From: Paratinospora sagittata
Taxonomy: Eukaryota; Streptophyta; Magnoliopsida; Ranunculales; Menispermaceae
Length of the DNA: 64,000 nucleotides
NCBI GenBank assembly: GCA_035771175.1
Contig: JAYMFD010003961.1
Span: forward strand, 1 to 64,000
Direction of reading: 5' to 3'
Part shown: one piece after another, positions 1-10,591 of the stretch
Numbering within the stretch: position 1 is the stretch's first letter
Layout: the number at the start of each line of letters is the position of its first letter
Position numbers and translations under genes: made by a program
The notes under the pieces: generated by a model
What the model was told of the DNA's origin: nothing
Databases searched by the model: none
The model's input: only the letters and a program-made list of their open reading frames with translations

Positions 1-3000
1 AGAAAGCAATCCGGTGGATTGATCGTGATTGCCTCAAACACATTTTTTAAGTAAATTTAGTTCATTTAAACCACAATTTGAGATTTGGGGGTCAAAAATT
101 CACCGGGATATTGGAACGGAGTTCCATCATTCCGGGGCTTCCTAGAAGGATATTGGGACGCGCTCAAAGAGTTGGTGGAGGAAAGCAATCCGGTGGATTG
201 GTCGCGATTGCCTCAAACACATTTTCTAAGTAAATTTAGTTCATTTAAACCAAAATTTGATATTTAGGGGTCAAAAATTCATCGGGATATTCGAACGGAG
301 TTCCATCTATTCTGGGGGGTTGATAGAAGGATATTGGGACTCGCTTAAAGAGTAGGTGGAGAAAGCAATCCGGTGGATTGATCGCGATTGCCTCAAACAC
401 ATTTTCTAAGTAAATTTAGTTCATTTAAACCAAAATTTGAGATTTGGGGGTCAAAAATTCACCGGGATATTGGAACGGAGTTCCATCTATTCCGGGGCTT
501 CCTAGAAGGATATTGGGACTCGCTCAAAGAGTTGGTGGAGAAAGCAATCTGGTGGATTGGTAGCGATTGCCTCGAACACATTTTCTAAGTAAATTTAGTT
601 CATTTAAACCAAATTTTGATATTTAGGGGTCAAAAATTCATCGGGATATTCGAACGGAGTTCCATCTATTCTGGGGGGTTGATAGAAGGATATTGGGACT
701 CGCTTAAAGAGTAGGTGGAGAAAGCAATCCGGTGGATTGATCGCGATTGCCTCAAACACATTTTCAAAGTAAATTTAGTTCATTTAAACCAAAATTTGAG
801 ATTTGGGGGTCAGAAATTCATCTGGATATTGAAAAAGAGTTCCATCTATTCTGGGGGGTTGTTCGAAGGATATTGGGACTCGCTTAAAGAGTAAGTGGAG
901 AAAGCAATCCGGTGGATTGGTCGCGATTGCCTCAATTTCTTTTTCAAAGTATATTTAGTTCATTTAAACCAAAATTTTATATTTAGGGGTCAAAAATTCA
1001 TCGGGATATTCGAACGGAGTTCCATCTATTCCGGGGCTTCCTATAAGGATATTGGGACTCGCTCAAAGAGTTGGTGGAGAAAGCAATCTGGTGGATTGGT
1101 AGCGATTGCTCAAACACCTTTTCTAAGTAAATTTAGTTCATTTAAACCAAAATTTGATATTTAGGGGTCAAAAATTCATCGGGATGTTCGAACGGAGTTC
1201 CCTCTATTCTGGGGGGTTGCTAGAAGGATATTGGAACTCGCTTAAAGAGTAGGTGGAGAAAGCAATCCGGTGGATTGATCGCGATTGCCTCAAACACATT
1301 TTCTAAGTAAATTTAGTTCATTTAAACCAAAATTTGAGATTTGGGGGTCAAAAATTCACCGGGATATTGGAACGGAGTTCCATCTATTCCGGGGCTTCCT
1401 AGAAGGATATTGGGACTCGCTCAAAGAGTTGGTGGAGAAAGCAATCTGGTGGATTGGTAGCGATTGCCTCGAACACATTTTCTAAGTAAATTTAGTTCAT
1501 TTAAACCAAATTTTGATATTTAGGGGTCAAAAATTCATCGGGATATTCGAACGGAGTTCCATCTATTCTGGGGGGTTGATAGAAGGATATTGGGACTCGC
1601 TTAAAGAGTAGGTGGAGAAAGCAATCCGGTGGATTGATCGCGATTGCCTCAAACACATTTTCTAAGTAAATTTAGTTCATTTAAACAAAATTTGAGATTT
1701 GGGGGTCAAAAATTCACCGGGATATTGGAACGGAGTTCCATCTATTCCGGGGCTTCCTAGAAGGATATTGGGACTCGCTCAAAGAGTTGGTGGAGAAAGC
1801 AATCTGGTGGATTGGTAGCGATTGCCTCGAACACATTTTCTAAGTAAATTTAGTTCATTTAAACCAAATTTTGATATTTAGGGGTCAAAAATTCATCGGG
1901 ATATTCGAACGGAGTTCCATCTATTCTGGGGGGTTGATAGAAGGATATTGGGACTCGCTTAAAGAGTAGGTGGAGAAAGCAATACGGTGGATTGATCGCG
2001 ATTGCCTCAAACACATTTTCTAAGTAAATTTAGTTCATTTAAACCAAAATTTGAGATTTGGGGGTCAGAAATTCATCTGGATATTGGAAAAGAGTTCCAT
2101 CTATTCTGGGGGGTTGTTCGAAGGATATTGGGACTCGCTTAAAGAGTAAGTGGAGAAAGCAATCCGGTGGATTGGTCGCGATTGCCTCAATTTCTTTTTC
2201 AAAGTATATTTAGTTCATTTAAACCAAAATTTGATATTTAGGGGTCAAAAATTCACCGGGATATTGGAACGGAGTTCCATCTATTCTGGGGATTCCTATA
2301 AGGATATTGGGACTCGCTCAAAGAGTTGGTGGAGAAAGCAATCTGGTGGATTGGTAGCGATTGCTCCAACACCTTTTCTAAGTAAATTTAGTTCATTTAA
2401 ACCAAAATTTGATATTTAGGGGTCAAAAATTCATCGGGATGTTCGAACGGAGTTCCCTCTATTCTGGGGGGTTGCTAGAAGGATATTGGAACTCGCTTAA
2501 AGAGTAGGTGGAGAAAGCAATCCGGTGGATTGATCGCGATTGCCTCAAACACATTTTCTAAGTAAATTTAGTTCATTTAAACCAAAATTTGAGATTTGGG
2601 GGTCAAAAATTCATCTGGATATTAGAAAAGAGTTCCATCTATTCTGGGGGGTTGTTCGAAGGATATTGGGACTCGCTGAAAGAGTAGGTGGAGAAAGCAA
2701 TCCGGTGGATTGGTCGCGATTGCCTCAATTTCTTTTTCAAAGTATATTTAGTTCATTTAAACCAAAATTTTAGATTTGGGGGTCAAAAATTCTCCGGGAT
2801 ATTGGAATGGAGTTCCATCTATTCTGGGGATTCCTAGAAGGATATTGGGACTCGCTCAAAGAGTTGGTGGAGAAAGCAATCTGGTGGATTGGTAGCGATT
2901 GCCTCAAACACATTTTCTAAGTAAATTTAGTTCATTTAAACCAAAATTTGATATTTAGGGGTCAAAAATTCCTCGGGATGTTCGAACGGAGTTCCATCTA

Positions 3001-3409
3001 TTCTGGGGGGTTGCTAGAAGGATATTGGGACTCGCTTAAAGAGTAGGTGGAGAAAGCAATCCGGTGGATTGATCGCGATTGCCTCAAACACATTTTCTAA
3101 GTAAATTTAGTTCATTTAAACCAAAATTTGAGATTTGGGGGTCAAAAATTCACCGGGATATTGGAATGGAGTTCCATCTATTCCGGGGGTTCCTAGAAGG
3201 ATATTGGGACTCGCTCAAAAAGTTGGTGGAGAAAGCAATCTGGTGGATTGGTAGCGATTGCCTCGAACACATTTTCTAAGTAAATTTAGTTTATTTAAAC
3301 CAAAATTTGATATTTAGTGGTCAAAAATTCATCGGGATATTCGAACGGAGTTCCATCTATTCTGGGGGGTTGATAGAAGGATATTGGGACTCGCTTAAAG
3401 AGTAGGTGG
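1..3409 (+). repeat. HOR copy 1, 19 monomers, rearranged in the middle
   Basis: It opens with m1 (marks GATCGTG, CCACAATTT, GACGCGCTC) and ends with m20. Monomer starts are 1, 179, 360, 539, 719, 899, 1078, 1257, 1436, 1616, 1794, 1974, 2154, 2333, 2512, 2692, 2871, 3051 and 3230. Relative to the canonical unit, m10-m12 are missing and an A-B dimer stands in their place. One extra G near 181 makes the second monomer 181 bp. Confidence 0.88.
1616..1973 (+). repeat. A-B dimer replacing m10-m12 in HOR copy 1
   Basis: These two monomers match m3/m4 type rather than m10-m12. The first has the A second half (CACCGGG, GGAACGG, GGGGCTTCC) and a one-base deletion (TTTAAACAAAATTT). The second has CTCGAACAC and CCAAATTTTGATATT. 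The flanks are m9-like and m13-like, so the event swapped three monomers for two. Unequal crossover or conversion from m3/m4 or m8/m9 would explain it. Confidence 0.8.
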
Positions 3410-3774
3410 AGAAAGCAATCCGGTGGATTGATCGTGATTGCCTCAAACACATTTTTTAAGTAAATTTAGTTCATTTAAACCACAATTTGAGATTTGGGGG
3501 TCAAAAATTCACCGGGATATTGGAACGGAGTTCCATCTATTCCGGGGCTTCCTAGAAGGATATTGGGACGCGCTCAAAGAGTTGGTGGAGAAAGCAATCT
3601 GGTGGATTGGTCGCGATTGCCTCAAACACATTTTCTAAGTAAATTTAGTTCATTTAAACCAAAATTTGATATTTAGGGGTCAAAAATTCATCGGGATATT
3701 CGAACGGAGTTCCATCTATTCTGGGGGGTTGATAGAAGGATATTGGGACTCGCTTAAAGAGTAGGTGGAGAAAG

Positions 3775-3789
3775 CAATCCGGTGGATTG
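3775..3789. other. Dyad 1: perfect 15-bp inverted repeat, 6-3-6
   Basis: CAATCC-GGT-GGATTG is a perfect inverted repeat with 6-base arms and a 3-base centre, at monomer positions 7-21. It recurs in every monomer that begins AGAAAGCAATCCGG. Monomers beginning AGAAAGCAATCTGG have one arm mismatch. Wider arms GCAATC (3774-3779) and GATTGC (3795-3800) overlap it, so alternative hairpins are possible. A binding or cruciform role is inference only. Confidence 0.85.
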
Positions 3790-3797
3790 ATCGCGAT
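3790..3797. other. CpG-containing palindrome ATCGCGAT
   Basis: An 8-bp perfect palindrome with two CpGs lies directly after dyad 1 and includes an NruI site (TCGCGA). It is present in monomers reading GATCGCG. It is changed in those reading GGTCGCG (palindrome shortened to TCGCGA) and destroyed in those reading GGTAGCG. It could serve as a per-monomer methylation marker if the array is CpG methylated. Confidence 0.8.
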
Positions 3798-3879
3798 TGC
3801 CTCAAACACATTTTCTAAGTAAATTTAGTTCATTTAAACCAAAATTTGAGATTTGGGGGTCAAAAATTCACCGGGATAT

Positions 3880-3894
3880 TGGAACGGAGTTCCA
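3880..3894. other. Dyad 2: perfect 15-bp inverted repeat, 6-3-6
   Basis: TGGAAC-GGA-GTTCCA is a perfect inverted repeat with the same 6-3-6 layout as dyad 1, centred 105 bp downstream of it. A monomers keep it intact. B monomers have one arm mismatch (TCGAAC). m19-type monomers have TGGAAT. C monomers have TGGAAAAGAGTTCCA, leaving 5-base arms around a 5-base centre. No match to the mammalian CENP-B box pattern was found here. Confidence 0.85.
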
Positions 3895-3947
3895 TCTATT
3901 CCGGGGCTTCCTAGAAGGATATTGGGACTCGCTCAAAGAGTTGGTGG

Positions 3948-4127
3948 AGAAAGCAATCTGGTGGATTGGTAGCGATTGCCTCGAACACATTTTCTAAGTA
4001 AATTTAGTTCATTTAAACCAAATTTTGATATTTAGGGGTCAAAAATTCATCGGGATATTCGAACGGAGTTCCATCTATTCTGGGGGGTTGATAGAAGGAT
4101 ATTGGGACTCGCTTAAAGAGTAGGTGG
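3948..4127 (+). repeat. Reference B-type monomer (180 bp, m4)
   Basis: This is a clear example of the B class. The first half has CTGGTGG and GGTAGCG. The second half has GATATTTAGGGG, CATCGGGATATTCGAACGG, CTGGGGGGTTGATAG and an end in CTTAAAGAGTAGG. It is one base longer than A, so an A-B pair spans 359 bp. Both dyads seen in A carry one mismatch here (CAATCT for CAATCC, and TCGAAC for TGGAAC). TTCGAA gives a BstBI site absent from the A monomer. Confidence 0.92.
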
Positions 4128-4307
4128 AGAAAGCAATCCGGTGGATTGATCGCGATTGCCTCAAACACATTTTCTAAGTAAATTTAGTTCATTTAAACCA
4201 AAATTTGAGATTTGGGGGTCAGAAATTCATCTGGATATTGGAAAAGAGTTCCATCTATTCTGGGGGGTTGTTCGAAGGATATTGGGACTCGCTTAAAGAG
4301 TAAGTGG
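4128..4307 (+). repeat. Reference C-type monomer (180 bp, m5)
   Basis: The first half is A-like (CCGG, GATCGCG). The second half is diagnostic: CATCTGGATATTGGAAAAG, CTGGGGGGTTGTTCG and an end in CTTAAAGAGTAAG. Related monomers m10, m13 and m16 occupy other positions of the 20-mer. Almost every C monomer is followed by a monomer with the divergent P6 first half, so C and P6 behave as one co-inherited pair. Confidence 0.9.
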
Positions 4308-4486
4308 AGAAAGCAATCCGGTGGATTGGTCGCGATTGCCTCAATTTCTTTTTCAAAGTATATTTAGTTCATTTAAACCAAAATTTGATATTTAGGGGTC
4401 AAAAATTCATCGGGATATTCGAACGGAGTTCTATCTATTCCGGGGCTTCCTATAAGGATATTGGGACTCGCTCAAAGAGTTGGTGG
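4308..4486 (+). repeat. Reference monomer with divergent P6 first half (m6)
   Basis: In place of AAACACATTTTCTAAGTAAA this monomer has a T-rich block, CAATTTCTTTTTCAAAGTAT. The same block marks m11, m14 and m17 and recurs through the whole window. The second half differs among these four. m6 has TTCTATCTATTCCGGGGC, m11 is B-like, m14 has CTGGGGATTCCTATAAGG and m17 has TTTAGATTTGG with TCTCCGGG. That pattern suggests recombination between first and second halves. Confidence 0.9.
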
Positions 4487-7000
4487 AGAAAGCAATCTGG
4501 TGGATTGGTAGCGATTGCTCAAACACCTTTTCTAAGTAAATTTAGTTCATTTAAACCAAAATTTGATATTTAGGGGTCAAAAATTCATCGGGATGTTCGA
4601 ACGGAGTTCCCTCTATTCTGGGGGGTTGCTAGAAGGATATTGGAACTCGCTTAAAGAGTAGGTGGAGAAAGCACTCCGGTGGATTGATCGCGATTGCCTC
4701 AAACACATTTTCTAAGTAAATTTAGTTCATTTAAACCAAAATTTGAGATTTGGGGGTCAAAAATTCACCGGGATATTGGAACGGAGTTCCATCTATTCCG
4801 GGGCTTCCTAGAAGGATATTGGGACTCGCTCAAAGAGTTGGTGGAGAAAGCAATCTGGTGGATTGGTAGCGATTGCCTCGAACACATTTTCTAAGTAAAT
4901 TTAGTTCATTTAAACCAAATTTTGATATTTAGGGGTCAAAAATTCATCGGGATATTAGAACGGAGTTCCATCTATTCTGGGGGGTTGATAGAAGGATATT
5001 GGGACTCGCTTAAAGAGTAGGTGGAGAAAGCAATCCGGTGGATTGATCGCGATTGCCTCAAACACATTTTCTAAGTAAATTTAGTTCATTTAAACCAAAA
5101 TTTGAGATTTGGGGGTCAAAAATTCATCTGGATATTGGAAAAGAGTTCTATCTATTCTGGGGGGTTGTTCGAAGGATATTGGGACTCACTTAAAGAGTAG
5201 GTGGAGAAAGCAATCCGGTGGATTGGTCGCGATTGCCTCAATTTCTTTTTCAAAGTATATTTAGTTCATTTAAACCAAAATTTGATATTTAGGGGTCAAA
5301 AATTCATCGGGATATTCGAACGGAGTTCCATCTATTCTGGGGGGTTGATAGACGGATATTGGGACTCGCTTAAAGAGTAGGTGGAGAAAGCAATCCGGTG
5401 GATTGATCGCGATTGCCTCAAACACATTTTTTAAGTAAATTTAGTTCATTTAAACCAAATTTTGATATTTAGGGGTCAAAAATTCATCGGGATATTCGAA
5501 CGGAGTTCCATCTATTCTGGGGGGTTGATAGAAGGATATTGGGACTCGCTTAAAGAGTAGGTGGAGAAAGCAATCCGGTGGATTGATCGCGATTGCCTCA
5601 AACACATTTTCTAAGTAAATTTAGTTCATTTAAACCAAAATTTGAGATTTGGGGGTCAGAAATTCATCTAGATATTGGAAAAGAGTTCCATCTATTCTGG
5701 GGGGTTGTTCGAAGGATATTGGGACTCGCTTAAAGAGTAGGTGGAGAAAGCAATCCGGTGGATTGGTCGCGATTGCCTCAATTTCTTTTTCAAAGTATAT
5801 TTAGTTCATTTAAACCAAAATTTGATATTTAGGGGTCAAAAATTCACCGGGATATTGGAACGGAGTTCCATCTATTCTGGGGATTCCTATAAGGATATTG
5901 GGACTCGCTCAAAGAGTTGGTGGAGAAAGCAATCTGGTGGATTGGTAGCGATTGCTCCAACACCTTTTCTAAGTAAATTTAGTTCATTTAAACCAAAATT
6001 TGATATTTAGGGGTCAAAAATTCATCGGGATGTTCGAACGGAGTTCCCTCTATTCTGGGGGGTTGCTAGAAGGATATTGGAACTCGCTTAAAGAGTAGGT
6101 GGAGAAAGCAATCCGGTGGATTGATCGCGATTGCCTCAAACACATTTTCTAAGTAAATTTAGTTCATTTAAACCAAAATTTGAGATTTGGGGGTCAAAAA
6201 TTCATCTGGATATTAGAAAAGAGTTCCATCTATTCTGGGGGGTTGTTCGAAGGATATTGGGACTCGCTGAAAGAGTAGGTGGAGAAAGCAATCCGGTGGA
6301 TTGGTCGCGATTGCCTCAATTTCTTTTTCAAAGTATATTTAGTTCATTTAAACCAAAATTTTAGATTTGGGGGTCAAAAATTCTCCGGGATATTGGAATG
6401 GAGTTCCATCTATTCTGGGGATTCCTAGAAGGATATTGGGACTCGCTCAAAGAGTTGGTGGAGAAAGCAATCTGGTGGATTGGTAGCGATTGCCTCAAAC
6501 ACATTTTCTAAGTAAATTTAGTTCATTTAAACCAAAATTTGATATTTAGGGGTCAAAAATTCCTCGGGATGTTCGAACGGAGTTCCATCTATTCTGGGGG
6601 GTTGCTAGAAGGATATTGGGACTCGCTTAAAGAGTAGGTGGAGAAAGCAATCCGGTGGATTGATCGCGATTGCCTCAAACACATTTTCTAAGTAAATTTA
6701 GTTCATTTAAACCAAAATTTGAGATTTGGGGGTCAAAAATTCACCGGGATATTGGAATGGAGTTCCATCTATTCCGGGGGTTCCTAGAAGGATATTGGGA
6801 CTCGCTCAAAAAGTTGGTGGAGAAAGCAATCTGGTGGATTGGTAGCGATTGCCTCGAACACATTTTCTAAGTAAATTTAGTTTATTTAAACCAAAATTTG
6901 ATATTTAGGGGTCAAAAATTCATCGGGATATTCGAACGGAGTTCCATCTATTCTGGGGGGTTGATAGAAGGATATTGGGACTCGCTTAAAGAGTAGGTGG

Positions 7001-10000
7001 AGAAAGCAATCCGGTGGATTGATCGTGATTGCCTCAAACACATTTTTTAAGTAAATTTAGTTCATTTAAACCACAATTTGAGATTTGGGGGTCAAAAATT
7101 CACCGGGATATTGGAACGGAGTTCCATCTATTCCGGGGCTTCCTAGAAGGATATTGGGACGCGCTCAAAGAGTTGGTGGAGAAAGCAATCTGGTGGATTG
7201 GTCGCGATTGCCTCAAACACATTTTCTAAGTAAATTTAGTTCATTTAAACCAAAATTTGATATTTAGGGGTCAAAAATTCATCGGGATATTCGAACGGAG
7301 TTCCATCTATTCTGGGGGGTTGATAGAAGGATATTGGGACTCGCTTAAAGAGTAGGTGGAGAAAGCAATCCGGTGGATTGATCGCGATTGCCTCAAACAC
7401 ATTTTCTAAGTAAATTTAGTTCATTTAAACCAAAATTTGAGATTTGGGGGTCAAAAATTCACCGGGATATTGGAACGGAGTTCCATCTATTCCGGGGCTT
7501 CCTAGAAGGATATTGGGACTCGCTCAAAGAGTTGGTGGAGAAAGCAATCTGGTGGATTGGTAGCGATTGCCTCGAACACATTTTCTAAGTAAATTTAGTT
7601 CATTTAAACCAAATTTTGATATTTAGGGGTCAAAAATTCATCGGGATATTCGAACGGAGTTCCATCTATTCTGGGGGGTTGATAGAAGGATATTGGGACT
7701 CGCTTAAAGAGTAGGTGGAGAAAGCAATCCGGTGGATTGATCGCGATTGCCTCAAACACATTTTCTAAGTAAATTTAGTTCATTTAAACCAAAATTTGAG
7801 ATTTGGGGGTCAGAAATTCATCTGGATATTGGAAAAGAGTTCCATCTATTCTGGGGGGTTGTTCGAAGGATATTGGGACTCGCTTAAAGAGTAAGTGGAG
7901 AAAGCAATCCGGTGGATTGGTCGCGATTGCCTCAATTTCTTTTTCAAAGTATATTTAGTTCATTTAAACCAAAATTTGATATTTAGGGGTCAAAAATTCA
8001 TCGGGATATTCGAACGGAGTTCTATCTATTCCGGGGCTTCCTATAAGGATATTGGGACTCGCTCAAAGAGTTGGTGGAGAAAGCAATCTGGTGGATTGGT
8101 AGCGATTGCTCAAACACCTTTTCTAAGTAAATTTAGTTCATTTAAACCAAAATTTGATATTTAGGGGTCAAAAATTCATCGGGATGTTCGAACGGAGTTC
8201 CCTCTATTCTGGGGGGTTGCTAGAAGGATATTGGAACTCGCTTAAAGAGTAGGTGGAGAAAGCAATCCGGTGGATTGATCGCGATTGCCTCAAACACATT
8301 TTCTAAGTAAATTTAGTTCATTTAAACCAAAATTTGAGATTTGGGGGTCAAAAATTCACCGGGATATTGGAACGGAGTTCCATCTATTCCGGGGCTTCCT
8401 AGAAGGATATTGGGACTCGCTCAAAGAGTTGGTGGAGAAAGCAATCTGGTGGATTGGTAGCGATTGCCTCGAACACATTTTCTAAGTAAATTTAGTTCAT
8501 TTAAACCAAATTTTGATATTTAGGGGTCAAAAATTCATCGGGATATTAGAACGGAGTTCCATCTATTCTGGGGGGTTGATAGAAGGATATTGGGACTCGC
8601 TTAAAGAGTAGGTGGAGAAAGCAATCCGGTGGATTGATCGCGATTGCCTCAAACACATTTTCTAAGTAAATTTAGTTCATTTAAACCAAAATTTGAGATT
8701 TGGGGGTCAAAAATTCATCTGGATATTGGAAAAGAGTTCTATCTATTCTGGGGGGTTGTTCGAAGGATATTGGGACTCACTTAAAGAGTAGGTGGAGAAA
8801 GCAATCCGGTGGATTGGTCGCGATTGCCTCAATTTCTTTTTCAAAGTATATTTAGTTCATTTAAACCAAAATTTGATATTTAGGGGTCAAAAATTCATCG
8901 GGATATTCGAACGGAGTTCCATCTATTCTGGGGGGTTGATAGACGGATATTGGGACTCGCTTAAAGAGTAGGTGGAGAAAGCAATCCGGTGGATTGATCG
9001 CGATTGCCTCAAACACATTTTTTAAGTAAATTTAGTTCATTTAAACCAAATTTTGATATTTAGGGGTCAAAAATTCATCGGGATATTCGAACGGAGTTCC
9101 ATCTATTCTGGGGGGTTGATAGAAGGATATTGGGACTCGCTTAAAGAGTAGGTGGAGAAAGCAATCCGGTGGATTGATCGCGATTGCCTCAAACACATTT
9201 TCTAAGTAAATTTAGTTCATTTAAACCAAAATTTGAGATTTGGGGGTCAGAAATTCATCTAGATATTGGAAAAGAGTTCCATCTATTCTGGGGGGTTGTT
9301 CGAAGGATATTGGGACTCGCTTAAAGAGTAGGTGGAGAAAGCAATCCGGTGGATTGGTCGCGATTGCCTCAATTTCTTTTTCAAAGTATATTTAGTTCAT
9401 TTAAACCAAAATTTGATATTTAGGGGTCAAAAATTCACCGGGATATTGGAACGGAGTTCCATCTATTCTGGGGATTCCTATAAGGATATTGGGACTCGCT
9501 CAAAGAGTTGGTGGAGAAAGCAATCTGGTGGATTGGTAGCGATTGCTCCAACACCTTTTCTAAGTAAATTTAGTTCATTTAAACCAAAATTTGATATTTA
9601 GGGGTCAAAAATTCATCGGGATGTTCGAACGGAGTTCCCTCTATTCTGGGGGGTTGCTAGAAGGATATTGGAACTCGCTTAAAGAGTAGGTGGAGAAAGC
9701 AATCCGGTGGATTGATCGCGATTGCCTCAAACACATTTTCTAAGTAAATTTAGTTCATTTAAACCAAAATTTGAGATTTGGGGGTCAAAAATTCATCTGG
9801 ATATTGGAAAAGAGTTCCATCTATTCTGGGGGGTTGTTCGAAGGATATTGGGACTCGCTTAAAGAGTAGGTGGAGAAAGCAATCCGGTGGATTGGTCGCG
9901 ATTGCCTCAATTTCTTTTTCAAAGTATATTTAGTTCATTTAAACCAAAATTTTAGATTTGGGGGTCAAAAATTCTCCGGGATATTGGAATGGAGTTCCAT

Positions 10001-10591
10001 CTATTCTGGGGATTCCTAGAAGGATATTGGGACTCGCTCAAAGAGTTGGTGGAGAAAGCAATCTGGTGGATTGGTAGCGATTGCCTCAAACACATTTTCT
10101 AAGTAAATTTAGTTCATTTAAACCAAAATTTGATATTTAGGGGTCAAAAATTCCTCGGGATGTTCGAACGGAGTTCCATCTATTCTGGGGGGTTGCTAGA
10201 AGGATATTGGGACTCGCTTAAAGAGTAGGTGGAGAAAGCAATCCGGTGGATTGATCGCGATTGCCTCAAACACATTTTCTAAGTAAATTTAGTTCATTTA
10301 AACCAAAATTTGAGATTTGGGGGTCAAAAATTCACCGGGATATTGGAATGGAGTTCCATCTATTCCGGGGGTTCCTAGAAGGATATTGGGACTCGCTCAA
10401 AAAGTTGGTGGAGAAAGCAATCTGGTGGATTGGTAGCGATTGCCTCGAACACATTTTCTAAGTAAATTTAGTTCATTTAAACCAAAATTTGATATTTAGG
10501 GGTCAAAAATTCTTCGGGATATTCGAACGGAGTTCCATCTATTCTGGGGGGTTGATAGAAGGATATTGGGACTCGCTTAAAGAGTAGGTGG
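7001..10591 (+). repeat. HOR copy 3, canonical 20-mer (3,591 bp)
   Basis: It matches copy 2 monomer for monomer at a constant offset of 3,591 bp. The few differences noticed include GGATATTGG for GGATATTAG and CGCTTAAAG for CGCTGAAAG in m16, TTCATTTAAACC for TTTATTTAAACC in m20, and CAATCC for CACTCC at the start of m8. This near-identity indicates recent homogenisation at the level of the 20-mer. Confidence 0.92.

Larger units (their letters stand above)
3769..3947 (+). repeat. Reference A-type monomer (179 bp, m3)
   Basis: This is a clear example of the A class. It has CCGGTGG then GATCGCG in the first half, an A/T-rich middle (TTCATTTAAACC), then GAGATTTGGGGG, CACCGGGATATTGGAACGG, TTCCGGGGCTTCC and an end in CTCAAAGAGTTGG. 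It holds both 15-bp dyads intact. A monomers usually precede a monomer that begins CTGG. m8 and m1 are close relatives. m19 differs by GGAATGG and CTCAAAAAG. Confidence 0.93.
3410..7000 (+). repeat. HOR copy 2, canonical 20-mer (3,591 bp)
   Basis: This is the reference higher-order unit. Starts of m1-m20 are 3410, 3589, 3769, 3948, 4128, 4308, 4487, 4666, 4845, 5025, 5205, 5385, 5565, 5745, 5924, 6103, 6283, 6462, 6642 and 6821. C monomers at m5, m10, m13 and m16 are each followed by a P6 monomer (m6, m11, m14, m17). m7 and m15 share CCCTCTATTC and TTGGAACTCG. The next copy repeats the same order exactly 3,591 bp later. Confidence 0.93.

Noticed and set aside
1..359. Drosophila 359-bp (1.688) satellite
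   Set aside because: Only the dimer length agrees. The sequence bears no resemblance that I can see.
388..588. 66-codon open frame repeated dozens of times with nearly the same protein
   Set aside because: It starts at TTG, recurs with the satellite monomer, crosses a monomer boundary and ends at a TAA in the next monomer. No ATG start, promoter or ribosome site is apparent. It is a repeat shadow.
895..1164. 89-codon open frame recurring with the higher-order repeat
   Set aside because: It follows from the longer stop-free phase in the C-P6 junction, opens at a GTG and changes with monomer order. No protein family is recognisable.
3865..3895. CENP-B box
   Set aside because: TTCG occurs in B monomers, but the required spaced A and CGGG do not follow on either strand. 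No match to the NTTCGNNNNANNCGGGN pattern was found in the reference monomers.
4180..4300. G-quadruplex potential from the GGGGG and GGGGGG runs
   Set aside because: Each monomer has only one or two long G runs, far apart, not four closely spaced tracts.
4308..4486. P6 block as an inserted mobile element remnant
   Set aside because: The T-rich block replaces the normal segment at about the same length, without target duplication or terminal repeats. It is an ordinary diverged monomer half.
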